DNA of 64,000 nucleotides from Apus apus. Its lineage: Eukaryota; Chordata; Aves; Apodiformes; Apodidae. Numbering within the stretch: position 1 is the first letter of the stretch; each line of letters opens with the position of its first letter. Below are positions 8,600-21,146 of this stretch, piece after piece. The stretch is taken from assembly GCF_020740795.1 (NCBI RefSeq), contig NC_067285.1:16546001-16610000 (forward strand), read 5' to 3'. Below the pieces are notes generated by a model. It was not told the origin of the DNA and made no database searches. It was given only the letters and a program-made list of their open reading frames with translations. Both the position numbers and the translations under genes were made by a program.

Positions 8600-11110
8600 T
8601 CAGACACCCTGTAGCCTTCTGGGTACCGTCCTCTTGTGAAGATCACGTATGGGTTATTTTTTTCGTATGCTTATTTTTTTGCCATTTTTCAGCCTGCAAG
8701 CCCGCGTTTCAGTTTCGCCTGCATCCGTGCCTCCTCGGGAAAGGTCTCTGCAGCGGGAAGACGAAAACCTGGGGTGCCAGCCCGGCTGGAAGCGTTGGTG
8801 CTTACGCCTGAGCAGCCCCGACCCAGGAGGGGCCCGGGGGGCCGCGGGCTGGAGGTAGACTGGAGCCAGCGGTGCCTGCTCAGGGCCGGGCATCGACCCC
8901 ATCCGGGGCAGCCGCTGACCCGCCTGAGTCAACAGTGGTTATTCATCGGCCTTTCTCCGAAATTATGGCGGTCCAGGGGTCGCGGGGAAGGAACACGGAA
9001 CCCGGGGCTGTGAGGAACTGCCCCTGGGAGCGGGCATCCTGGGGGTGGGCACCCGCGTGGGTCAGCCCGGTGTCTTCACTTCCCCCCTCAGGAATTTCCC
9101 CCCTGCTCCCCGGGCGCTGCAGCGAGCACCAGGGAACAGGGATCTGCCCCCGGCGGGGTGCCACGGAGCCTTTTAGTGCCAGGAAAGGCTTTTAGGAAGC
9201 AACAAATGACTTTTGACTGGCGAGGGGGGACGGTCCTTCGGGCAGCCGGTGCGTCCCGTCTGAGCGGGTTAGTGCTTCGAGAAATAGCAAGAGTTTTCTG
9301 AATAACCGAGTGGCTTTAGCATTGGTTTATTCTTCTAAAACTGCATTCGGGAACGAGGCCCGAAAACATGAAGTAAACGGGGAGGTTCCGTTGCCTCCTG
9401 TTCCTGCCCGCTGGGAAAAGGAGAAGGCTCCGGTCGCCTCCCGGGCCTGCCGGCCTCAGTGCGTACAAGGCGAGGAAACCGCTCTCGGGAGCAGAAAGAG
9501 TGCGGCAGCCTCCGCTGAGAAGAAAAACGCTTTTCCATCTTTCACATTTTCCCCCGCTCACTGTTTTTGTCTCGGGTCCCAGTCCGGGTCCCGACTGGTA
9601 CCGGAACAGCCCGCCGTGAGTCTCAGCCGAGGGACCTACAGGGGGTGCTGGGAGCAGGGCGAGGGGGGGCTTGGGAAGGGCCTTTCCCGTCGATTTTTGC
9701 TTCTCTGTTCCGCCGGAGATCAGGGAGCACGAAACTGGCGTTGCTTCTTAAGGGCGGCTTCGTGTTATGGCTGTGCTTTCTCGTGGGCACGGGAACACGC
9801 GTGGGGCAGAGCCGCCGCGACGGGTGGGCGGCAAACGGCGGCCCGGCGATGCGGGGCCTCGGGTGAACTCCGGTAAGCCCCATTTCCACGCGGGGCCATG
9901 CCGGCATCCCCCGGCCGGGCAAGCCGGGAGCCAGCCGCCCCTCAAGACTTGGACGGCCGGCTGCGGTGGCAGGGCTGGGGGACAGCTCGGGTCTGCATCC
10001 CAGCCGGTGTGACGTGTCCCGCACACCCGGGCTCGTTAAACCCAGGCGCTTTCCCAGCGGTGGGAGGGAATTTGGCGGCTTCCTGCAGGTGGGGGGAGCA
10101 GATGCATCTCCAGCAGCCGCCCGACCGGGGATGTGGATTTCCAGGGTGTCCGGACAGGTGACAGGCGCTGTCACCCCGGCTCGGCTGTAGAAATGCCCTT
10201 GCTCACCCGGGAAGGGAAGCTCACGGCTTCGCGGCATCTAGGCCAAACACACGGGCGGGGACGGGCTGAGCTGCCGGGCAGGAATATCCACCCAGCCGCT
10301 GTTCCTAACGCCCACAGCCCGTTTCCACAGCGGGGGAGACCCGCGTGGGGATGTCCACGGCGGGGCGGGCTAGCGGCTCTCTCCGGGCAGCCTCTTCTCG
10401 GCAGGAGAAAAACAGCCAAAGTACTTTACACCCTTCGGCAAAAGCTTCGAGCCCCTTCCGTGCCACCCTGCTTTTTCCTATTTGTTTGCCTGTTGGCTAT
10501 TTCATGCCGAACTAGCACGTATGACCTTTCCAGCACAACTCCCGTCTTGTTTTCGACTTTTTTATCAGCAGATCCAACTTGAAAATGGTTATCATTTAGC
10601 AGAAAAACAAACAGAAAAGCACATTTTTGTAAGCAAAACGTTAATGATTGGAAGAATTGCACCAATTTCAGCTTGACAGTGTGTGATTAATCCTCCGGGT
10701 CAGGTACTTATATTTTTAGTCATTAGGTTCGTCGGCCTTTGATATGCAGAACTGTTTCTAGCCTAATAGGGTATCGACCCAGCCGCCTATGTACTTTGAC
10801 TCCTCACACAAGGCGGCTCGCCGGCCCCCGGGGCGGCCGTGGCGCGGAGCGGGCCCGGCTGCCGGCCCCGCGGGATGCCCGCGCTGATCCGGGCCGGGGG
10901 TGGGGGGAGGTGGGGGGGGTGGGGGGGGTGGGGGGGCCCTGTCCTCAAGGTGAAGGGCAGGGTCATCCATGGGAGCGGGCGGGCGCCCGCTCGGTCCTCA
11001 GGCGCGGGGCAGGGCCAGTCCCCACGCGTGGGCCGGCCTGTCCGTGCCTTGGGCGTTTCTTCGGTGTGCGGGGGTGGGGGAGGAAAGCGGTTGCACGATG
11101 TTTGCAATCC
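8600..11110. other. GC-rich block downstream of HHEX, no recognisable gene
   Basis: About 8.69-10.45 kb and 10.79-11.10 kb are GC-rich, separated by AT-rich DNA. Open frames of 188 codons (+, 9310-9876) and 204 codons (-, 9623-10237) exist, but neither has a recognisable domain and both are typical of high-GC chance frames. It could be a second CpG island with an enhancer or unannotated non-coding promoter. Confidence 0.5.
10895..10937 (+). repeat. G-rich tract, G-quadruplex-prone
   Basis: Five or more G runs of 5-8 bases are separated by single T or A bases, for example TGGGGGGGGTGGGGGGGG. This meets any G4 motif definition. It lies about 2.4 kb downstream of the HHEX poly(A) signal. Confidence 0.8.
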
Positions 11111-11220
11111 TGGACACTTTAATCCTTTACACTGAAATGGCCAGAGCCTCTTTTATTGCACAATAATAGGAAATAATAACTTAGGGCTCCTAATTGTTTG
11201 CTTTCACTGAAACGGACCTT
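11091..11220. promoter_or_regulatory. Candidate conserved element with C/EBP and bicoid-type sites
   Basis: ATTGCACAAT (11155-11164) is a good C/EBP site, and TAATCC (about 11120-11125) is an OTX/GSC-type core. TTTGCAAT and CTAATTG cores are nearby. The stretch sits at the abrupt edge between the GC-rich block and the AT-rich gene desert. Regulatory function is inferred only. Confidence 0.25.
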
Positions 11221-14200
11221 CCCCATGTCATGTCGGATAAATGGAGGGTTTACCACTCAGTTTAGTGGACAACAATAAATTATAGTAGGCCCTGAAGAAA
11301 TCTGCTATTGGATGTCTTCTCAGAGGACAAAAAAAATAAACAGACAAAAAAATAATCTGTGCGTAAATATTACTGTCTTTCCCCCATGTCTGTGCATATA
11401 TATATACACACACAAAGGCTAGGTTTTTCAAGAAATTATTTAAGCACATGATAAAGTTTCAAGATAGACAGTGCTGAAAACCTGAAATAAGCATCAACAG
11501 CAGGTCAGAGCATGCTGATGACTCAGATCAACTTCCCATTAATGTTTAATGGGTGTTTGGGCTTAGTAAAGTTAGAAAGATATTGTGCAGATCTGTAGGT
11601 GACAATAACTGCCTACCAAAAGCCTTTGCTGACCGTGGAGTCTTTGTCTTATTCTAAATCATGGACTTTGTTGGATCCAGGCCTCACCAGTATAGGAGGT
11701 ATGTTTTCTTCCTGTTTTTCAAAATAGGAAATCAATGTGTATTTCTAAAATATTTCAGGTGGTGCATGCCACAGCTAAAATCCAACTTGACATAATAGTG
11801 AGAAAGCCTCATCAGGATAACTTAAGTGACTCCATTTCACAACTCTATTGTTAAGAGAGCTATTGTCAAATCACTACTACCAGGACACCTCAAGTAAGTC
11901 CAAACTGTGCTACTTTGGTCACTTGTGAGTTATACCAACAAGTATTATTATTTGATAGACTCTTTCAATTGAGTTGGTGACTTGTAAATTCTCCTTGGAA
12001 TGTCAGATACGCATGCGTATCATAAGGACATACTCTCTAATGAGGCTAATTGAGACGTAGGGTTTTTCCTACCAGACTGGTACCCACCCAGGTCATTAAG
12101 CCCTAATAATAAACAGAGCCAATAGTATTTTTTCATTTTCCCATATTAAAAAAGGACCTGACAATAAATGGTCAGAGAGGCTGAGCTCATGCTTGTTCTG
12201 CAGTTGTGGTAATGACTTTTAATCTTTTTTTTAATATTTTTTTTCCTCTTTCCTGAAAGTAATTGTTTAACATGTCAAAGATGCTTCTACAATTGTGGAA
12301 AACAGTTGCTCTAACTCGTTCACCCTCCAATCAGCTTGGTAGAAGCAAAACAGCAGAAGGATACGTATTAATGACTAAGGATTTATCTGCTGATATTGTA
12401 GATGACAACAATTACTCCAGTGTGTAGGTGTAGATGCATGTGGGTGTCTAGTATCAAGTAGCTGTTTAAAGGAGTAGATTAGATCAAGGTTTTTTTCTGA
12501 GTCCATTTCAGCAAAATTTAAGTCTTAAGTCAAAACCAGTTGCTGTCTCATGGCAGGTAAGAAATGAGGTGGAGCTCACAGTCAGAAATAATAATGCTAG
12601 ACAGATTGAACTTTGCATTTGTCGGTACAATTTGGGCAAATTCTTTGAGTTAAAAGATACAATGGACATAGAAAATGAACTGCCTTCTCATTAGCCTTTA
12701 GGGAAAGGGCCATTTCCAGGACACCTAATTCAATCAAGTTTATTCAAGGACTAAAAATCCCACCTGATAAAATACATAGACCTCAATACCTTTAATATCC
12801 TTTTAGCAGGCTGAGTTAGAGTCAGTCAGGAGCCAAGACTATGACCTGCTAAAACTGAGCAGGTTATCTTTGTAGAGTGTTAGTAGTTTTTGCTTTTGAA
12901 AAAAATGGGTCTGACTGAACTAAATCTAATGAAAAAAAAATCTTTTTCTCTTGCTGTCCTTCAGGGTTTCCCTGCCTGTCAGTCTGTGCCACTGCTTTGA
13001 AGACCTATGCGGAGAAACAATTTACTGTTAATTTCATATGCTATAATTCTCCTTGGCTTTTGTAGTGGGACTTCCCATGAGCATGGCATGTAATTTAAAA
13101 AACTGTTCTGTCATTGTCTAGACAGGTATAAAAGTTGTATTTTTAGAATGACTTAGCAAACACTTTTTAACACCTTTTAGCATTTGATTTGTCCTATCTA
13201 TGCAAGGTTTCAAAACATGTTAGTCAAGCTGTGTTAGCTAATATCTTTAAAAACACAACTTTCCTCCTAGTCTAGACATACTGAAAGAGAGTGCTTGTCC
13301 TGGGATTCATCCACACGAGGGTACAGCTGTTAAAAACTGATCAGTACTGTCACTACCATGCAATTGTATCTCAATGTCTTACTGTAGGATGAAGATCACA
13401 GGTTAAAAGGGGAAGAAATAACTTTGCTTTATACACATCATTAGTTCTTCCACTTCCTTCTCTCTGTAAGAAGGAACCCTCTTACCCAGCCAAAAGCCTC
13501 ATCTAGCACACACAGTCAGAGAGCAGCTCAGACCTGTTGTATACCTAAGGTATAGAAAAACTCAGTTCTGCAAAAGGCTGGGCCAGTGGCCAAGGTTACT
13601 CTCCAGGGACTTGTCCTTCCAGCTGTCACCAGACCACTTTGGTTCTGCCAGGGGAGCTCTTTCCAACCCTTCCTGGAATGAAAATAACCCAAGTTGATGT
13701 AAGCAGTTTAAATGACAGTAGCACTTTAGAGAAAAGGTCTGCACTGACTTGGTTCATTTTGGCTGATGGGTATTTGAGCTCTGTTGGCACAAAAGGGAAA
13801 GTGTTGATAATTGAAGGAGTTAAGTTGGTTGGTTCTGGGCTCCTTGGCTAGTAAAACACAGGATTGGATTTGGCTCTGAGCATGTCAGTGCCAGTTAGAT
13901 GTAGGCAGGAACTGTGAATGAGTTGCTCTGTTGGCTGAAAATGAACAGCTGTATAATTCAGGGTGGGAACAGCTGAGGAGCTGTGCTGCAAGTAGAAGAG
14001 GCTTCAGGGGCTCAGAGGCAAAGAGCAGGATGGGATGGTGGCTCTGCAGTCCCTGCAGTGTCCTGGTGCAAGTAGTGGAGCTAACTAGGAATTTCTTCTG
14101 CAGTTTGTCAGATGACAAAGAGAAATCTGCCAAGTGATTGTTCTAGATAAAGTGCAGTGACTGCCATGGCAGGGACCAGGCTGTAGCATTCAATCCTGTA

Positions 14201-17200
14201 AGATTCTGGAATAACCCAGCAGTCAGAACACATCCCTAGGTGACAGAAGTGTCTGCCCTGCTGAGCTAAGGCTATTTCTCTGGCTTTGGCCCTGGGGGTT
14301 GAGTCAAGCAGTGTCAGCTCAGTCACTGGTGGTGTGTACCACCAGATAATACAGTATTATCTCCTTGGTGCAATAAGCTGCTATCCCGAGTGTCTTACCC
14401 CAAGTGAAGCAGTCTGATTTTGTTCAGTGGAGCAGCAGAGATGGCCTCTCTCAGCAGGCTCTGCCACCTGCATCTCACCTCTGTGAGCAGGCAGGAGACA
14501 CACAGCCCTTTTCCAAAATCATGCCCCTTCATGACAACTCTTTTTGGGAAGCTGAAGATTGAACCCAATCAGAGATCACTAGTCACTTTGGAAAATCCCA
14601 GTTAGAACTGCACGCAGGTAGTTGTTATGTTGTTCACAGTTTCCCGTACTGTGGTAGAAGACAGTGCTGACGCTGCAGTAGCTGAATAGAAGACACCCAT
14701 TTTCTGCCAGTGCTACTCTCATAATGAATATTGTTCATGCTTGGCACTGGTGTGCTCCTTCAGCTACCTTCCCTCCTCCACCAATCTTTGGGAGTGTCTG
14801 GGCAGTCAGGGTGTACTTGCAGGAAGCACAGGTTGTGGATATCAGCATGTATTAAAATACGTTTATGCCTTAATAAAAAACCCAAAAAAACCAACAAACA
14901 AACAACACCTCACATTGGAAAGTAATTTACCTGTTAACATCTCAACATTGCACTGCAGTTTGTCTCCTTTTTTAACCATTGCCTGGTATTTTTGTGGAAA
15001 CAAAATACATGCTACCTACAGATGGAAACAGAATTATGCTACAGATGCCTGTGGATGACACAACACCAGAACTTTTCTGAAGTTAGTATGCTGTGGGATA
15101 CAACTACTCCATTTCAGAATCTTTTGTAAGGCAGCTGAAGTTCCCTGTTCTTCAATAAATAAATACCTTACACTCACAGTTGTGGTTGGGGAGGGCAATT
15201 TATATTCATTTCTTACCAACCACTTCAAAACAAGATTGCTGTGTTCTAATATAGCCTTTGGAAAGGGTTTCCTGACAACATTATTTTATCTCCTTGTTTT
15301 GGGGGTTTTGTTTTGTTTGTTTGTTTTGGTTTTTAAACAAATGATACTTCTGTCTCATGACTGTCTCCCAAACTATCAATTGCATGATTCATTAACATGA
15401 CCTGTACAAACTTATTTCCTATGTATAATCAATACATCTACTAGCACTGCCAACTGAAGCGCACATGATAATATTTCAAAAAGTAGAGTATTAAGTTATT
15501 TGTTGGTTGCACCAGACCAAATGTAGGATAAATAATGCCATTAAACAACAAATGAATTAAGGTCTTATTTATCCTTAGCTGTTTATGGAATCTGCATTAC
15601 TACATACTTTCCATTATTTGCAAATTACCCCAGACCAATTGAATAAACGCTTTAAAATGGGTCCTGAACACTGGTTTAAAGGCACAGAGAAAGTGGTTTC
15701 TTAGACAACTGCTACCCACATATTGATTTGATAACAGAGAGGTGGAGGGGCGAAGATGATTATGTTGATGTACGGAGCTGTTGATTGTTTAATTGAAGGT
15801 AAAATTTTTAGCTTCACTAGTCAATTACCTGATCTCATTAAGTTCTTAAAAATCACTAAAATACCATTCTGGCTGAAGCAGCTGCACTTTGCTACTATAT
15901 TGTCTAAAGCATTAGGAAAATCATTTGCTAATGGTGATTTACAAGTGTAAACATGTGGTATTTTTAGCATCTGAATAAGCTTTCTCCATATGAGAGATCT
16001 TGGATGACTATCATCTACCGGGTATGTAACGACAAGGGTATGAAACATGTTTTTATGTTTGCATAAATGAACTGTAAACTTCTAAATATTTTAAGGGTTT
16101 GTCTAAATATTCAAACTTTATAAACAGAGTGGAAGGTGGAAGAAAAAAAAAAAAATTTCTTGACATTAAAGCTATTTCAAATATAAATGTAACAAGTTGT
16201 TCAGTGCCTGGCACAAAACAGAGGTTGTTACAAGGATCAATGTAAACTAAGACAGCATTTGGCATCCTTGTGGAGGAAGAAGCCCTGTGCTGTGAAGATG
16301 TTATAGATACCAGCGTGGCAGCAGAAGGTAATGGTGCTCTGAAGTCTCCCGAGCAGCAGGGAGGACTTGACCTGTGCCTGGCCTCCTGACTTTGGGAGTT
16401 GCTAATAAAAGGTTTTGCACAGCACCTCCCAGATTCTAGTGCAACAGTGCATGTGGTACTGACATAAGCGCTGCTAGTAATGTGTGGCATTTCATACATT
16501 TCTAAGCATCACACCAACACATTGTTCTAGCTTAACACATTTTCATTTTGCAAGATGACTGTCCCAGAAAAGGTAGGTGATCAGTCAACAGTTGTAGAGT
16601 AATGTGAGAAGCCCTTTCCAAAACCCATGTGGCAAGAGTTCTGCTTCCTTGAGTACTTCTGTTTGTTTGTTTTGGTTTTAGACCAGTTCATAGAAAGACA
16701 GCTGGTTTCCTTGCAGAAGAAGGAGTCTGGGATGATTTTTTTTCATTCTTGCAAGCAATGTGATCTCAGTCACAAGAACGTAATGAACTCTCAAAATGAG
16801 CTACAGAAGTTTTTGTCTCAGTACAAAGATATAACAAAAGGTTATGAATCAAGTTCCATAATGAGAGATAAAAGAAGAATTGTGCTCTTTTTTTGTGTGT
16901 GCTTCCCTCCCCCTTTCCTTACAAAGAGGTAATGTTAGGTATCAGAAGTTGATAAATAATTTAGAACAAATTCAGCAAGACCAGGGTATTCCAGGTTTTG
17001 GGAATCAGGATTTCTGGTTCTGTGCCAACTCACGTACTACTTACAGTCTCTTTGGAGTCAAACATGACTGTCAAAATATGAAGAAGAAACAAATGCACAT
17101 AGTACCAATGAAGAAAAGTGCCAGTTCCCCTGCCTTAGAGCACAAGCCTCCAAATGTCTCAGGAAATATAATTACTATCTTTCAATAGTTATCTAATACA

Positions 17201-20039
17201 ACTTTAAGCTCACAAAAATCAGTAGTTCCAAAACTACCTGCATGCCTGGTACTTAGGTTTTTAGGTACCTGAACTGAAATGTGAAGTGCAAGCAAGGCAA
17301 ATGGAACCACTTGTGTTGCACTGTGAGATTATGTTAATTGGCATCCAGATTCTGCACAGGGCATTGATAAAAAATTATGAGATCAACCCCAAATTATAGG
17401 GCATTAACAGGGAGCTTTTCTAATGTTACTGTAGGAGCCAGAAGGTATTTTATGTTGTAACAAAACAATGGCGTGCAAAAGACATTTTTCAATAAGACAA
17501 TATTGATTTAGGTCTTTCAGACTGCAAAACTACTCAGGGTCTATGTCTTCTGGCTTTTTTTTCTTGTTTGTTGGGGTTTTTTTGTGTTTGTTTTTTTTTT
17601 TTCAGTCTGGCTATTGCCTTTTTAGGATGTGGGAATGGAGATGTTTCTGTCCTGCACTGCTCTCTATTGACTGTGGAATGGGCAGAAAGAGTAGGAGCTG
17701 TGTAGAGCTGCTCTGTCATTCACTGTTAGGCCAGACAAGTCTGTTATGCCAGTGAAACCATTCTAAGGTTTAAGTAGCATAAACCCATTGTTGGAAGGTT
17801 TAACTAGGTTTACCATCATAGTTTCTGGAATGATAGGAAATCCTGCTCTGATTTTTTTACAGGAAGAATGAAACCATTTTGTACAGTGATTCAAAGCCAT
17901 TTCTTGGTGATAGCTGCTATCAACAGTTGGTTGACTTCCTACTTGGTAAGTAATCCAGGAGAGCCATCCTGGTGGAACTCAGAGCTTGGGAGCAGTCCTT
18001 TAAGCAGAGCCCTGGACGATAGGAAGTCTTGCAGAGAGAAGCTCTGGGAATAGCCAGCTCAGGAAAGTGCCCAGGACCATGTATTTGCAGAACTGTTCTG
18101 AGCTGTCATTCTGCTAAAAGTCTTGGTGGTTTTGAGATAAGAAACTGATGAAACTGAATAAAAGCAACTACCCACCAAAAGAATTAATTGTGTAAGAGTA
18201 TCACTTCTACGTGCAATCTCCTCCCCCTTCCAGGAGCATGTGCTGGAGGAGGCTGTCTCAATGCTGTTGGTGAACAACTTTTAAGGTGTTTGAGTGGCAT
18301 TAAAGTTCATACAGCTCTTAATGACAAATATCTCCAAATCTGCAGCCTGAAGGACATGTGCTGATACATGGCTCAATGTTTACAGTAATCCTTCACAGAA
18401 CAGAATGGTGGTGAAGATTCTGGGTGTAATTTTCTGGAATATAGTAAGTATTTAATTCTGAAGTCTGGGGGTTTTTTAAGCTCTTTTTAGGTTTGAGTTT
18501 TTGTTTGGTTTTCAGTTTGTTTTTTTATTTGTTTGTGGGTTTTGTTTGTTTGGGTTGGTTTTTGTTGTTGTTGTTTGTTTTGTTTGTTTGTTGTTTTTTT
18601 TATTTTACTTCTGTATTTAGTTTCAGTGATTTTCAATTTCTTGCAGAGTATGAAGACCTACGTCTCTGGTCCCATGAACTATACCAAATCCTGCAATTTG
18701 CAATTAGTATTGATTGATATGGCAGACTTAGCTAGCAATGTCAGCCTAGAGAGACCTTTTTCCTAATCAATTAACCAAAGTATTTCCTAAAATGAAGGTG
18801 GTAGGTGATAACTTATTTTGTGTTTCATTCCTTTTTCATTTCATTTGAATTCCTGCTGTCTTACACAGGCCTGGATTTCATTTAAGGTTTCTAAAACATG
18901 TTATCTGGGAAAGGAGCAATTACAGTGTAGTGTATTTTGAAACAACAAGAGTTTCACGTAATAGTATTTGACAAACATATTTATCAAGCGTCTGCCTTTC
19001 AAGAATCAGCTGAAGCATAATGTTGGGAATATATCACATGATGAATGAAGATACTTGGGTGATTTGTGGGGACTGATCTCATTCTATTTTTCTGGATATG
19101 TATAGGTAATTAACTAGTCTACAAATATATTCACATTTAAAGGCAGAATTCCCTCATGCCCATTAAGATCAGTATGAAGTGTTTTATTTTACCTCAACAG
19201 TAATCTTTTCTCTAATTAGCTACATCTTATTTCCAAGATAATGAACTTTCTGACAAACCTTTTCATATGATCACTCACAATATTAAGGCTTTTAATAGTC
19301 ATATCATTCAATGCTTACATTGCCTAACCAACATTTACTGTGAATCTATTGATGTTCTGCTTTTAATTCCTAATGATACTAAAATTAAATTAGCTATGTG
19401 ACCTCTTACAACGTCTGTCTCCAGATCTAGAAGATTGTTTATACAAGCAATCAGGGAAGTTAGCTGTTCACTGGCAGGGCAAGTGTCTGTAAATAGTCTC
19501 TGCAATAACATGTTAGCTACTGCAAATGGAGAAATATGAATTAAGCATATAGATTTTGCACTTGTTTCCCTTGTGCCTCCCCCCTTTCCTTGACATGTTT
19601 GCTAATACATTTGTAATGTTAGAAATGGCTCTGAATGTTGAGCATTAATTAGATGTGGTAACTGGAGCATAAAATAACATCTACATTTTATCCTTTTTTA
19701 ATCAAGAGGAAATACTCTAATGTTGGATTTAGATTTAATGCAAAACTAAATATTTGACTCAATATATAGTATGTCAGTAGATTACCTGGTATTTATCACA
19801 GTTTTCAAAACTAGGAATTTAATGCCTCATTTGACATGATTTTGTCAGCCCTTGTCAAAAAGCTGATAAACTGTCCATTTATGCCATTACAGCTGCTTCT
19901 TGTAGCACTGAGCTGCTATGGAGAGGGGTCAGTTGTAATTTCTTTAAAACCTTTGGGTTTGGTCATTTTATAACAGGTTGATCTTTAAAGTTCATCTGGA
20001 TGTGTTCCAATGGATAAGTTCCAGACTATAAATCTGGTT
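11221..20039. other. Intergenic DNA, no gene
   Basis: This is AT-rich non-coding DNA. I see no exon-like reading frames. It contains a 16-bp palindrome (12006-12021), a short CA/TA repeat (about 11394-11414), a possible MIR/L2 3' remnant (about 16195-16250), T/G-rich low-complexity tracts (about 15295-15342, 17560-17605 and 18455-18604), and a stretch at about 15480-15960 rich in ATTA/TAAT cores that may be conserved regulatory DNA. Confidence 0.6.
12006..12021. repeat. 16-bp perfect palindrome
   Basis: GATACGCATGCGTATC reads the same on both strands, with no spacer and two retained CpGs in otherwise CpG-poor DNA. It may be a dimeric factor site. No known element is recognised. Confidence 0.6.
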
Positions 20040-21146
20040 TTGACAGTACAAAAATGGCTTAAATTGATCAAGCACTGGCTGGACAGTTGAGCCCAAAGAG
20101 TGGTGGCCAGTGGAGTCAAATCCAGCTGGGGCCAGTCACAAGTGGTGTTCCTCAGGGCTCAGTGTTGGGACCGTTTGTGTTTAACATCTTTATTGATGAT
20201 CTTGATAAGGACACAGAGTGTATTATCAGTAAGTTTGCAGATGGCACCAAGCTAGGTGGGAGTGTTGATCTGCATGAGGACAGGGAGGCTCCACAGAGAG
20301 ACTTGGATAGATTGGATCATTGGGCTAATGTTAATAATGGTCTGGGCTTCAACAAGGCCAAGTGCTGAGTCCTGCTCTTGGGCCACAACAACCCCAGGCA
20401 ACACTCCAGGCTTGGGGAAGTGTGGCTGGAAAGTGTCTGGCAGAAAAGAACCTGGGGGTTCTAATTGACAGGCGGCTGAATATGAGCCAGCAGTGTGCCC
20501 AGGTATCCAAGAAAGCCAATGGTATCCTGGCTGGTATTAGAAATAGTGTGACCAGCAGAAGGAGAGAGGTGATTGTCCCCCTGTACTCAGCACTGGTGAG
20601 GCCACACCTGGAGTATTGTGTCCAGTTTTGGGCACCTCAATTCAAGAGAGATATCGAGGTGCTGGAGCGAGTACAGAGGAGGGCAACGAAGCTGGTGAAG
20701 GGCCTAGAGAATAAATCTTATGAAGAACACTTGAAGGAGCTGAGAATGTTTAGTCTGAGGAAGTGGGGGCTGAGGGGAGACCTCATCAGTCTCTACCTCA
20801 TCAGTCTCTACAGCTACCTGAAAGGTCATTGTGGAGATGTTGGTGCTGGTCTCTTTTCACAGGTAATTAGCGACAGAGCAAGAGGAAATGTCTTCAAGCT
20901 GCAACACGGTGGGTTTAGACTGGACATTAGGAAAAAAAAATTCACAGAAAGAGTGGTTAGACACTGGAATAGGCTGCCCAGGGAGGTGGTTGAGTCACCA
21001 TCCCTGGAGGTATTTAAGGGTCGTTTGGATGTGGTGTTGGTGGATATGGTTTAGGGGAGAACTTCGTAGAGTAGGGATGATGGTTGGACTCGGTGATCCC
21101 AGGGGTCTTTTCCAACCTGAATAGTGCGATGATTCTGTGATTCCAT
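20040..21146 (+). mobile_element. CR1 LINE, 3' part of reverse-transcriptase ORF, decayed
   Basis: The copy is 5'-truncated, as is usual for CR1. Two overlapping frames (20087-20368 and 20362-21054) encode the C-terminal half of the CR1 ORF2 protein. Visible are [20 protein letters not shown] (the catalytic second Asp is replaced by Gly), FNKAKC, and the downstream [17 protein letters not shown] and RLDVVL segments. A frameshift near 20362-20410 splits the ORF. The 3' end carries the CR1 tail gatgattctgtgattcc. The copy cannot be active. Confidence 0.93.

Noticed and set aside
9310-10237. 188-codon (+) and 204-codon (-) frames in the GC-rich block 3' of HHEX
   Set aside because: No recognisable domains or homologues, composition typical of chance frames in GC-rich DNA.
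16195-16250. Possible MIR/L2 3' remnant (cagtgcctggcacaaaacag)
   Set aside because: The core match is suggestive but too short for a separate feature call.
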